Origin: Microbacterium sp. p3-SID336
Lineage (GTDB): Bacteria > Actinomycetota > Actinomycetes > Actinomycetales > Microbacteriaceae
Direction: 5' to 3'
Length of the DNA: 14,327 nt
Assembly: GCF_025143365.1 (NCBI RefSeq)
Contig: NZ_JALXPE010000082.1
Coordinates: forward strand, 1 to 14,327
The position numbers and the translations under genes are program-made. Numbering within the stretch: the first letter of the stretch is position 1; every line of letters starts with the position of its first letter. The notes beneath the pieces are model-generated. The model ran no database searches. It was not told the origin of the DNA and saw nothing but the letters and a program-made list of their open reading frames with translations. Positions 8,074 through 14,163 of the stretch are shown here, in pieces.

Positions 8074-8937
8074 ATGGCCCTCTCGCGCACGGAGTGGCTC
8101 GACCGGGAGCGAGCGCATCAGGAGCGGGCGGATGCGCTGACCGCCGACCACCGCGATCGCGCCGCCCGCGGGGAGAAGCACCCGGTGTTCGACTTCCTCT
8201 TCACCTACTACGCCTACAAGCCCGCGCAGCTGCGGCGATGGCACCCCGGTGCCGGTGTCGAACTGCTTGACGCGCCGGAACGCGCGAGCTGGCGGTGGTA
8301 CTCCCCCGGCTCGTCCGCGGACGCCGTGGTGCCGGACCCTGCCCGCTACGCGGCGGAGAAGCCCGAGCTCGCGGGTCTGGTCGAGCGGATGCTGCGGCGC
8401 ACGGCCGCGCGGCCCGCGCAGTTCGGGTGCTTCGGCCTGCACGAGTGGGCGATGGTCTACCGCGCGCAGGAGCACCGTCACCCGGTACCCCTGCGCCTCG
8501 GGCGGGACGGCACCGACGCCGTCGTCGAGGCGCACGACCTGCGCTGCACGCACTTCGACGCGTTCCGCTTCTTCACCCCCGACGCGGTGCCGCGCAACCG
8601 GAGTGCGCTGACCAGGGACGAGCAGCCCTTCGTCGAGCAGCCGGGGTGTCTGCACGCGGGCATGGACCTGTACAAATGGGCGATGAAGCTCGGCCCGCTC
8701 GTTCCGGGAGAGCTGCTGCTCGACACGTTCGAGCTGGCCCGGGACATCCGTCTGCTCGACATGCAGGCCGCCCCCTACGACCTCTCGGCCTGGGGCCTGG
8801 AGCCCGTGCCGATCGAGACCGCCGAGGGCAAGGCCGAGTACGTGCGCCGTCAGCGCGTCTTCGCGGAGCGCGGCGCCGCCCTCCGTTCCGCCCTGCTCGA
8901 CGCGTGGCTCGGCGAGGGGCGCAGCGCGGCCGCGTGA
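8074..8937 (+). CDS. Conserved actinobacterial protein, often labelled 3-methyladenine DNA glycosylase
   Basis: The protein has 287 residues, is soluble by composition, and has no signal peptide or membrane segment. Conserved-looking features are FDFLFTYYAYKPAQLRRWHPG near residues 49-69, FGCFGLHEWAMVYR around 117-130, CTHFDAFRFFTPDAVPRN near 160-175, QPGCLHAGMDLYKWAMKL, and a final stretch of charged helix. From memory, similar actinobacterial proteins carry the label 3-methyladenine DNA glycosylase, but I see neither a helix-hairpin-helix motif with a catalytic Asp nor an AAG/MPG pattern, so that label should not be trusted. His, Cys and Asp in the central motifs could form a metal or active site. 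The ATG follows the upstream stop by one base, indicating coupled translation within the dedA-APP1 trio. Gene reality is certain; function is unknown. Confidence 0.85.
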   Translation: MALSRTEWLDRERAHQERADALTADHRDRAARGEKHPVFDFLFTYYAYKPAQLRRWHPGAGVELLDAPERASWRWYSPGSSADAVVPDPARYAAEKPELAGLVERMLRRTAARPAQFGCFGLHEWAMVYRAQEHRHPVPLRLGRDGTDAVVEAHDLRCTHFDAFRFFTPDAVPRNRSALTRDEQPFVEQPGCLHAGMDLYKWAMKLGPLVPGELLLDTFELARDIRLLDMQAAPYDLSAWGLEPVPIETAEGKAEYVRRQRVFAERGAALRSALLDAWLGEGRSAAA

Positions 8938-8938
8938 G

Positions 8939-10177
8939 TCAGCCGGCGGGCGTGCAGTCGCCGCACACGCTCCAGCGCGCCGTGCTCGCCGCGAGCTCGA
9001 GCCGCAGGGCGAGCACCCGCGTCGCCGCCTCCTGGAGCCGCGCGGCCGGCACCGTGCCCGACTCCACCGCGGTGGCGATCCCGGCTGCCATGGCGCCCGC
9101 GGTCTGCGCGTCCGATCCCGCGACCATCAGCAGCAGGTCGCTTCCGGCGGCGAGGGCGGCGACGGCGTTCGCGACAGGATCGGCGAACGCCGGATCGCCG
9201 GAGGACAGCAGCATGCCCAGGTCGTCGGTGACCGCGACGCCGTCGAAGCCGAGCTCGTCCCTCGCGATCGCGTGCCACGTCGGAGACAGAGACGCCGGAA
9301 GAGGGTCGACCGCGGTGTAGGCGAGGTGGCCGAACATGAGCAGCGACGCACCCGCCTCGATGCCGGTCGCGAACGGCACCGCGTCCCCTGCGCGCCACTC
9401 GTCCAGTGAGAGCGCCGTGCTCGGGATGCCGCGGTGCGAGTCTCCCGGGGCGGCACCATGACCGGGGAAGTGCTTCAGCGTCGACGCCAGGAACTGCTCC
9501 TGTGCGATGGTCGCGGCGGCCGTCCGCTCCGCCGCGCTCGCGGGGTCTGCGCCGAGGGCTCTGCCGTAGATGAAGGAGCCACGGTCGGCGGTCACGTCTG
9601 CCACCGTGCCGAAGTCCACGGTGATGCCCGCCCTGGCCACGAGCGCGCCCCGTGCCGTGAACGCCGCCGCCGTGTCCTCGACCGGCCGCTCCTTCAGCGT
9701 CGTGGAGGCCGGGAAGTCGTCGCCGTGCAGCCGCGACACCAGGCCGCCCTCCTGGTCCACCGCGACCAGCGGCGGCAGCGCCGGATCCACGGTCATGGCG
9801 GCGGTCAGCGCCTGCAGCTCCGGCTCGGTCGCGGGGATGTTCGTCCCCATCAGGATGAATCCTCCGAAGCCGGCCTGCATGTACGCCTGAACGGCCGCGG
9901 GATCGGTGCCGCCGATGTGACCCATCACGACGGAGGACGCCTGCTCGGCGACCGTCATGTCCGCCACCAGAGACGCGGCCGTCGCCTCGAGGTCGTTCGG
10001 GGCCGTGGCCGCAGCTTCCGCGGATGAGATCGTCGACGAGGGCGAGGGCGAGGGCGAGGGCGAGGGCGAGGGTGTCGACGCGGACTGTGCGGCGGCGGGC
10101 ACGGCGCACGCCGCGGAGACGAGGACGAGCGCCAGCGCCGCCGCGGTGCGCCGCGGAGCGCGGAGTCCTGCCCTCAT
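8939..10177 (-). CDS. Exported glycoside hydrolase family 3 protein (NagZ-like beta-N-acetylhexosaminidase)
   Basis: This 412-residue GH3 enzyme is expected to release N-acetylglucosamine from peptidoglycan fragments or related glycans. NagZ-type signatures are present in order: VDQEGGLVSRL, TLKHFPGHGAAPGDSHRG (the His-containing loop that sets NagZ-type GH3 enzymes apart) and AVTDDLGML, with the nucleophile Asp in TDDL. The N-terminus (RAPRR, then a hydrophobic core) is a signal peptide. Cleavage could follow AAA at residue 30; a Cys at 24 (SAAC) is a poor lipobox match, so lipid anchoring is uncertain. A Ser-Pro repeat of about ten residues follows as a spacer. Unlike cytoplasmic E. coli NagZ, this enzyme should act outside the membrane. 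The ATG lies four bases after the stop of the SDR-like gene, so the two are probably coupled. The end abuts the opposite gene with a single base between stops. Confidence 0.92.
   Translation of the reverse strand: MRAGLRAPRRTAAALALVLVSAACAVPAAAQSASTPSPSPSPSPSPSSTISSAEAAATAPNDLEATAASLVADMTVAEQASSVVMGHIGGTDPAAVQAYMQAGFGGFILMGTNIPATEPELQALTAAMTVDPALPPLVAVDQEGGLVSRLHGDDFPASTTLKERPVEDTAAAFTARGALVARAGITVDFGTVADVTADRGSFIYGRALGADPASAAERTAAATIAQEQFLASTLKHFPGHGAAPGDSHRGIPSTALSLDEWRAGDAVPFATGIEAGASLLMFGHLAYTAVDPLPASLSPTWHAIARDELGFDGVAVTDDLGMLLSSGDPAFADPVANAVAALAAGSDLLLMVAGSDAQTAGAMAAGIATAVESGTVPAARLQEAATRVLALRLELAASTARWSVCGDCTPAG
10038..10073 (+). repeat. GAGGGC hexanucleotide repeat (six copies)
   Basis: Six tandem 6-bp units read GAGGGC on the + strand (the last is GAGGGT) and encode the Ser-Pro spacer of the GH3 protein on the other strand. 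The six GGG runs spaced by three bases also fit a G-quadruplex motif on the template strand of the gene. In-frame copy-number change would lengthen or shorten the spacer. Confidence 0.85.
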
Positions 10178-10181
10178 TCCG

Positions 10182-10838
10182 TCAGCCCGCGAGCGCCTCG
10201 GCGATCGGCAGCGAGGACTCCGCGTCGCCGTTGCCGAAGCGGATGGTGCGACCGATCGTGCCCGGATTCGCCAGGGCCGCGACGATCACCGCGGCGACAT
10301 CGGCGCGGGAGACCGCCCCCTTCCCCTCGGGGTCGATGCGGATACGGCCCGTCGGGTCGTCGAAGGTCAGGGAGCCGGGGCCGAGGATGGTACCGGCGAG
10401 GCTGGAGGCGCGCAGGTGCTCGTCCGCCGCCCACTTCGCATCGGCATACGGGAAGAACGAGTCGTCCTCCGGCACGCCGTGCTCTGCGGTGGACCCGATC
10501 CAGGAGACCATGACATAACGCTGCACCCCGGCCTGTTCGGCAGCGTCCACCGAGCGCTGCGCCGCGTCACGGTCGACGGCGTACGTGCGCGCAGGATCAC
10601 CGCCGCCGGCACCCGCAGACCACACGACGGCATCGTGTCCGCGGATGATGTCGGCGAGGGCCTCGGTATCCATGCGCTCGACGTCTGCGACCAGCGCCGA
10701 GGCTCCGGCGGCCTCGACATCGGCGGCGTGGTCGGGGTTGCGGATCACCCCGGTGACCTCGTCGCCGCGCGCGGCGAGCAGGGAGGCGAGCAGCAGGGCG
10801 ATGCGACCGTGGCCGCCGAAGACGATGACGCGCGACAT
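10182..10838 (-). CDS. NAD(P)-binding SDR-like protein (atypical short-chain dehydrogenase)
   Basis: The 218-residue protein is a Rossmann-fold NAD(P)-binding protein of the atypical SDR group. It begins with the dinucleotide motif VIVFGGHGRIA (residues 4-14), then a beta strand ending GVIRN, where the Arg suggests NADPH preference. Central motifs are AVVWSAGAGG and the region YVMVSWIGS, with YADAKWAADEHLR supplying the Tyr-x-x-x-Lys pair typical of SDRs. ILGPGSLTFDDPTGRI and SRADVAAVIV complete the NmrA/SDR_a5-like pattern. Such proteins are often annotated NAD-dependent epimerase/dehydratase or NAD(P)H-binding protein; the substrate cannot be inferred. The ATG has GGAG close upstream and also TAGGCT exactly six bases before it, so a leaderless promoter is likely in the 26-bp gap after the upstream gene. 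The GH3 gene follows after four bases. Confidence 0.9.
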   Translation of the reverse strand: MSRVIVFGGHGRIALLLASLLAARGDEVTGVIRNPDHAADVEAAGASALVADVERMDTEALADIIRGHDAVVWSAGAGGGDPARTYAVDRDAAQRSVDAAEQAGVQRYVMVSWIGSTAEHGVPEDDSFFPYADAKWAADEHLRASSLAGTILGPGSLTFDDPTGRIRIDPEGKGAVSRADVAAVIVAALANPGTIGRTIRFGNGDAESSLPIAEALAG

Positions 10839-10844
10839 GGCTCC

Positions 10845-10850
10845 AGCCTA
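10845..10850 (-). promoter_or_regulatory. -10 box for the SDR-like gene (leaderless type)
   Basis: Read leftward, TAGGCT lies six bases before the ATG at 10838. This is the same hexamer and spacing as at pabB and at the gene starting at 13627. It would give the SDR-like and GH3 genes a promoter of their own inside the leftward gene series. Confidence 0.5.
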
Positions 10851-10864
10851 CGCGCCGGCTGTCC

Positions 10865-11392
10865 TCACCGCGGGGTCTGGGTGCTATCGATCACGAAGGC
10901 CTGCGGGTGGCTCGGGAGGTAGCGCACGACCACCGGGGCGCCGCTGGGGAGGTACGCGTCGCGATCGGGGTACACCGCCGGCGTGAAGAAGTTGCTCTCC
11001 AGCGTGTACTCCACGCCTTCGGCCGTGGTGAACGTGACCCAGTCGCCGTCGATGGTGGCGGTGGTGGGCCTGCCGTTGTCGTAGATGTACGCCCGTGTCA
11101 CGGGCATGCCCGTGAGGCTGAGGATCCCGATCACGAGGCACCCGAGCATCACGATGGCGAGGGTGCGGAACACCACCCGTCGGACGGTGTCGAGCACACC
11201 GCCCCGCGGTCGCGACTCCGGCGAGAGCAGGCCCTCGCGCTCACGGACAGCCCGCAGCGCTCCGCCCGGCGCCGCTCCACGCGCCGACATCGCGAACAGG
11301 CCGAGGATCGAGAAGCCGGCGATGAACACCATGGCGTAGCCGTGCGAGGCGGGGAAGTTCACCAGCCAGATCAGCGTGTCGAGCGGATTCAT
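10865..11392 (-). CDS. Small membrane protein with a DUF3592-like extracytoplasmic domain
   Basis: The product has 175 residues. The ATG at 11392 overlaps the upstream stop (ATGA) and has a strong GGAGGAGG ribosome-binding site; the longer open frame upstream lies inside the neighbouring gene and is not used. One hydrophobic segment lies near residues 17-36 and a second near 73-95, with a basic, cytoplasm-like loop between them. The C-terminal beta-rich part ends in APVVVRYLPSHPQAFVID, typical of DUF3592-like domains. It resembles the repeated domain of the upstream gene product, suggesting an interacting pair descended from a duplication. Function unknown. Confidence 0.82.
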   Translation of the reverse strand: MNPLDTLIWLVNFPASHGYAMVFIAGFSILGLFAMSARGAAPGGALRAVREREGLLSPESRPRGGVLDTVRRVVFRTLAIVMLGCLVIGILSLTGMPVTRAYIYDNGRPTTATIDGDWVTFTTAEGVEYTLESNFFTPAVYPDRDAYLPSGAPVVVRYLPSHPQAFVIDSTQTPR

Positions 11393-12213
11393 CGGCCCTC
11401 CTCCTTCTCGATCGTCACCGCGACGGTGTGCGGATCCTCCCGCCGGTAGAAGGCCCAGATCGGCGAGCCGACCTGCAGGCGGGACACCGCCTGGGGGTAC
11501 ACGAACACCGTGGTGTCCGCCTCCCAGGTCGCGGCGCCCTCGGGAGCCATCAGCACCTTCAGCGCCAGCTCGCTCTGCCCCTCGCGGCGCCGTCCGGTCG
11601 GTCGCACCTCGAGCACGGAGGCCGGCACCTGGGTGCCCGTCGTGCGCGCTCTGACCTGCGCCGGATCGATCAGCCCGCGGTCGATGCGCCACTGCAGCAA
11701 CGACTCCCGGACGGCGGGGTCGGTCGCATCGGCGAGCTCCACGGTGTCCTGATCACTGAGGCTGTAGCGCACGGGCACGGGTTGACCGACCTGCAGGGCG
11801 GAGAAGTCCGCGGCGTCGAGCAGCATGCGGAGCTGGCCGACGAAGTCGTCGCCGTCACGGGGGCTCACGCGGATGAACAGGTCGTACTGCGGCACGTCGT
11901 TCACGGTCATGCCGGTGCGGGAGATCTCGACGATCGTGCCCACGCCGATCTGCGCCTCCCCGCGGACCTTCTTCCGCCGGCCGAGTCCCGACATCGTGCC
12001 GCCGAAGGTGAGCAGCAGTCCCCACGCGACGCCGATGATGATCGGGCCGCCGAGCGTGTCCTCCCCCGCGAACGGCAGCACGGAGTGGCGCTGGTCCACC
12101 CCGAACAGCCCTTCGCCGACCCAGACCAGGAGCCACGCGGACAGCAGCAGCCAGACGACGGTGAAGACGATGCGCAGCATGATCTTCAGCGTATCGAGGA
12201 GCCGCGTCGACAC
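11389..12213 (-). CDS. Membrane protein with two tandem DUF3592-like domains
   Basis: From the GTG at 12213 the product has 274 residues. An in-frame ATG at 12180 (263 residues) is an alternative, supported by TACGCT seven bases before it; I prefer the GTG because LLDTLKIMLR just before the first membrane segment resembles VLDTVRRVVF in the downstream partner. Two membrane helices lie near residues 14-33 and 47-70, followed by GRRKK. Two similar beta domains follow: one opens GTIVEISRTGMTV and closes LQVGQPVPVRY, the other opens ASVLEVRPTG and closes LQVGSPIWAFY. Conservation looks structural rather than catalytic. The stop overlaps the start of the next gene by four bases, so the two are translationally coupled. 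Function unknown. Confidence 0.78.
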   Translation of the reverse strand: MSTRLLDTLKIMLRIVFTVVWLLLSAWLLVWVGEGLFGVDQRHSVLPFAGEDTLGGPIIIGVAWGLLLTFGGTMSGLGRRKKVRGEAQIGVGTIVEISRTGMTVNDVPQYDLFIRVSPRDGDDFVGQLRMLLDAADFSALQVGQPVPVRYSLSDQDTVELADATDPAVRESLLQWRIDRGLIDPAQVRARTTGTQVPASVLEVRPTGRRREGQSELALKVLMAPEGAATWEADTTVFVYPQAVSRLQVGSPIWAFYRREDPHTVAVTIEKEEGR

Positions 12214-12239
12214 ACGATCGCCCGGCGCCCGGGCGTGGC

Positions 12240-13310
12240 TCAGGCCGAGGCGATCGCTGCCCCGGCGGAGGCGAGGGCGCGCTGCACGCCCTTCGCGGCC
12301 GAGCGGCCCGCCCGGTTCGCGCCGATCGTGCTCGCCGAAGGTCCGTAGCCGACGAGCTGCACACGCGGATCCGCGAGGGCCGTGGTCCCGCGACCGTCGC
12401 GGTCGAGGCGGATGCCGCCGGCTGCGCTGCGCAGGTGCAGCGGGGCGAGGTGTCCGATGGCCGGACGGAAGCCGGTCGCCCACAGGATCACGTCGACGCG
12501 TTCGAACGAGCCGTCCGCCCACCGCACGCCGTCCGGCTCGATGCGCTGGAACAGCGGGCGCCGCGCCGCGTAGGCCCCGAGCCGTTCGGCCTCCCGCTCC
12601 TGCGGTCGCAGCATCAGCCCGGTCACGCTCACCACGCTCTGCGGGGGAAGGCCCGCGGCGACCCGCTTCTCGACGAGGGCGACGGCGGCCGCTCCCGCTT
12701 CCGGGGTGAAGTCGTCGTTACGCCACACGGGCGGCCTCCGCGTGACCCAGAGGGTGTCCGTGATCGGCGCCAGGGCCCCGAGGAACTGCACGGCGGACGC
12801 GCCGCCGCCGACCACGAGCACGCGCTTGCCGACGAAGTGCTCGGGCCCCGGGTAGTCCACGGTGTGCAGCTGCTCGCCCAGGAACGTCTCCATGCCGGGG
12901 AAGTGCGGCAGGAACGGGTGGCTCCAGGTCCCGGTCGCATTCACGAGCGTCCGCGTCGTCCACTCCCCCTCCGGCGCCTCGACCACGAGCAGTCCGCCCT
13001 CGTCGTGCACGCGGCGCACATGCACGGGCCGCAGCACCGGGAGGTCGTGCACGCGTTCGTAGGCGGCGAAGTACTCGGGCACTGCGACGTTCGCGCGGCG
13101 TCGGTCGCGCGCGGGCGGGGTGTCGCCCGGGAGCTCGGCGACACCGTGCACGTCCTGCATCGTGAGGGCATCCCAGCGGTGCTGCCAGGCACCACCCGGC
13201 CGCTCATCCGCGTCCAGCACGACATGCTCGATGCCGAGCCGCTTCAGGTGGAACGACGCGGAGAGACCGGCCTGGCCCGCGCCGATCACGAGGCTGTCGA
13301 GGATGCTCAC
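12240..13310 (-). CDS. FAD-dependent monooxygenase/oxidoreductase (flavin-containing monooxygenase-like)
   Basis: The 356-residue protein has two dinucleotide-binding motifs. LVIGAGQAGLSASFHL (residues 7-22) binds FAD, and VLVVGGGASAVQFLG (about 164-178) binds NADPH. The region ATGTWSHPFLPHFPGM and the late motif ILWATGFRP near 275-285 are typical of flavin monooxygenase-like proteins of the CzcO/YpdA type. PGGAWQHRW corresponds to the conserved segment after the first FAD-contacting strand. The substrate is unknown; related proteins act on amines, sulfides, ketones or thiol-redox partners. The start is GTG with no clear ribosome-binding site. The membrane-protein pair begins 26 bases downstream on the same strand, but no functional link is evident. 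It is divergent from the tRNA gene. Confidence 0.9.
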   Translation of the reverse strand: MSILDSLVIGAGQAGLSASFHLKRLGIEHVVLDADERPGGAWQHRWDALTMQDVHGVAELPGDTPPARDRRRANVAVPEYFAAYERVHDLPVLRPVHVRRVHDEGGLLVVEAPEGEWTTRTLVNATGTWSHPFLPHFPGMETFLGEQLHTVDYPGPEHFVGKRVLVVGGGASAVQFLGALAPITDTLWVTRRPPVWRNDDFTPEAGAAAVALVEKRVAAGLPPQSVVSVTGLMLRPQEREAERLGAYAARRPLFQRIEPDGVRWADGSFERVDVILWATGFRPAIGHLAPLHLRSAAGGIRLDRDGRGTTALADPRVQLVGYGPSASTIGANRAGRSAAKGVQRALASAGAAIASA

Positions 13311-13379
13311 GCTGAATCGAACGCCCGCGCTCGCGCGGTTGTTCCGCCGCCCGCGACGCGCCCGGGCGCGGTGCCCCGA

Positions 13380-13410
13380 TTGGTGCTCCCGCGGATTCGT
13401 GTAGTAACGT
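13380..13410 (+). promoter_or_regulatory. Tentative tRNA-Ala promoter
   Basis: TTGGTG (13380-13385) could be a -35 box, followed by TAGTAA at 13402 (16-bp spacing) or TAACGT at 13405 (19-bp spacing) as a -10 box. Transcription would begin about 30 bases before the mature tRNA. An inverted repeat AACGT/ACGTT (13406-13410 and 13415-13419) lies beside it. This is a relatively AT-rich spot, but the matches are modest. Confidence 0.3.
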
Positions 13411-13444
13411 ATTCACGTTGCCCGGGCTTCTCCGGACAGCGTCT

Positions 13445-13517
13445 GGGCCTGTGGCGCAGCTGGTAGCGCACCTGCATGGCATGCAGGGGGTCAGGGGTTC
13501 GAGTCCCCTCAGGTCCA
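13445..13517 (+). tRNA. tRNA-Ala (anticodon GGC)
   Basis: A complete cloverleaf folds in 73 bases. The acceptor stem pairs GGGCCTG (13445-13451) with CAGGTCC (13510-13516) and contains the G3:U70 wobble that identifies alanine tRNAs. The D-arm is GCGC/GCGC, the anticodon stem is CCTGC/GCAGG around the loop ATGGCAT (anticodon GGC, reading GCC and GCU), and the T-arm is AGGGG/CCCCT around TTCGAGT. The discriminator base is A. The next bases are CCG, so the CCA end is not encoded and must be added after transcription. Confidence 0.97.
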
Positions 13518-13524
13518 CCGAGAG

Positions 13525-13555
13525 AATCCCGCGAGAGATCGCGGGATTTCTTGTT
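13525..13555 (+). terminator. Intrinsic terminator after tRNA-Ala
   Basis: AATCCCGCGA (13525-13534) pairs perfectly with TCGCGGGATT (13539-13548) around a GAGA loop and is followed by the T-rich stretch TCTTGTTT. It starts eight bases after the tRNA, marking a single-gene tRNA transcript. Confidence 0.93.
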
Positions 13556-13614
13556 TCTCCCGTCTCGGCCGAGGCGGTGCGGGGAGCCATCGAGGATCGC
13601 GTGAGCGGGGCCGG

Positions 13615-13620
13615 TAGGCT
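13615..13620 (+). promoter_or_regulatory. -10 box for a leaderless transcript of the 13627 gene
   Basis: TAGGCT followed by six bases (TCCGGG) and the ATG at 13627 repeats the arrangement seen before pabB and the SDR-like gene. No Shine-Dalgarno sequence is present at proper spacing, supporting leaderless translation. Confidence 0.55.
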
Positions 13621-13626
13621 TCCGGG

Positions 13627-14064
13627 ATGACCCCCGCCCCGACCTTCGACCAGGCGGCCTGGGACGCGCAGGCGCGACGCGCTTCGCGACGTCGCGTGAC
13701 GAAGATCGTCCTCATCGTCGCCGCGGTGACGCTCGTGCTGTTCTACGGCCTGCGCGTCGGCTGGCTGTTCATGATGGCGGATGAGGGCGACGTCCCTCCG
13801 ATCTCGGCGATTCCGCTTCCCCCTGACGCGGAGGTGATCAGCGAGAGCGAGAGCTGCGGAAGCGGCGGGTGCTCCGTCACCTACACCGTCCGCCCGCCTG
13901 TGGGCCAGGCCCCGGATGGACTCGCCGCGGAGATGGGCGCGACACCGCAGCTGACGGTGCCAGGCAACCTATGGGACCCGCGCACCGTCTGGGTGCACGC
14001 TTACCCGTCGCCGAGCACCCTGAAACTCGTCGCCGACTACACCTCGGGCGAGTGGGTGCCGTGA
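13627..14064 (+). CDS. Small single-pass membrane protein of unknown function
   Basis: The product has 145 residues. A basic, cytoplasmic N-terminus (ARRASRRRVTK) precedes one membrane segment at about residues 27-50, giving an N-in, C-out topology. The extracytoplasmic part begins with DEGDVPPISAIPLPPDAEV and contains two Cys in SCGSGGCS near 77-83, which could form a disulfide. The C-terminal half looks beta-rich and ends EWVP. No enzymatic motif is visible and I recognise no family. It stands alone between the tRNA terminator and its own hairpin, with a leaderless-type promoter. Confidence 0.8.
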   Translation: MTPAPTFDQAAWDAQARRASRRRVTKIVLIVAAVTLVLFYGLRVGWLFMMADEGDVPPISAIPLPPDAEVISESESCGSGGCSVTYTVRPPVGQAPDGLAAEMGATPQLTVPGNLWDPRTVWVHAYPSPSTLKLVADYTSGEWVP

Positions 14065-14098
14065 TCCGTGCGCTAGCGCGACGCGCGCCCGTCGTCAA

Positions 14099-14122
14099 CC
14101 GACTCCCCCGGGGCGGAGTCGG
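14099..14122 (+). terminator. Hairpin terminator after the small membrane-protein gene
   Basis: CCGACTCC (14099-14106) and GGAGTCGG (14115-14122) form a perfect 8-bp stem with a CCCGGGGC loop, about 35 bases past the stop codon. There is no U-tract, so this is an I-shaped, actinobacterial-type terminator. Confidence 0.6.
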
Positions 14123-14136
14123 CGCGTAGACAGGAG

Positions 14137-14160
14137 CGCATCCGACGACGAAAGGATGCG
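14137..14160 (+). promoter_or_regulatory. Hairpin covering the ribosome-binding site of the last gene
   Basis: CGCATCC (14137-14143) is perfectly complementary to GGATGCG (14154-14160) with a 10-base loop. The second arm includes part of the AAAGGA ribosome-binding site (14151-14156) of the gene starting at 14164, so folding could lower translation. A second purine-rich site, CAGGAG, lies at 14131-14136. Confidence 0.4.
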
Positions 14161-14163
14161 ACC

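Noticed and set aside
8295..9320. A 341-residue rightward frame across the tail-to-tail junction
   Set aside because: It is out of frame with the conserved protein and antisense to GH3, with an Arg/Ala-rich, domain-free translation.
11393..11692. N-terminal extension of the small DUF3592-like membrane protein
   Set aside because: The extension lies inside the upstream gene, is Arg/Gly-rich, and the ATG at 11392 has a strong ribosome-binding site and a typical ATGA overlap.
13445..13517. tRNA-Ala as an integration (att) site
   Set aside because: No integrase gene and no repeat of the tRNA 3' end is visible in the window.
13418..13630. Small rightward open frame over the tRNA
   Set aside because: It translates the tRNA gene and its terminator. 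The cloverleaf and 10-bp terminator stem fully explain the sequence.
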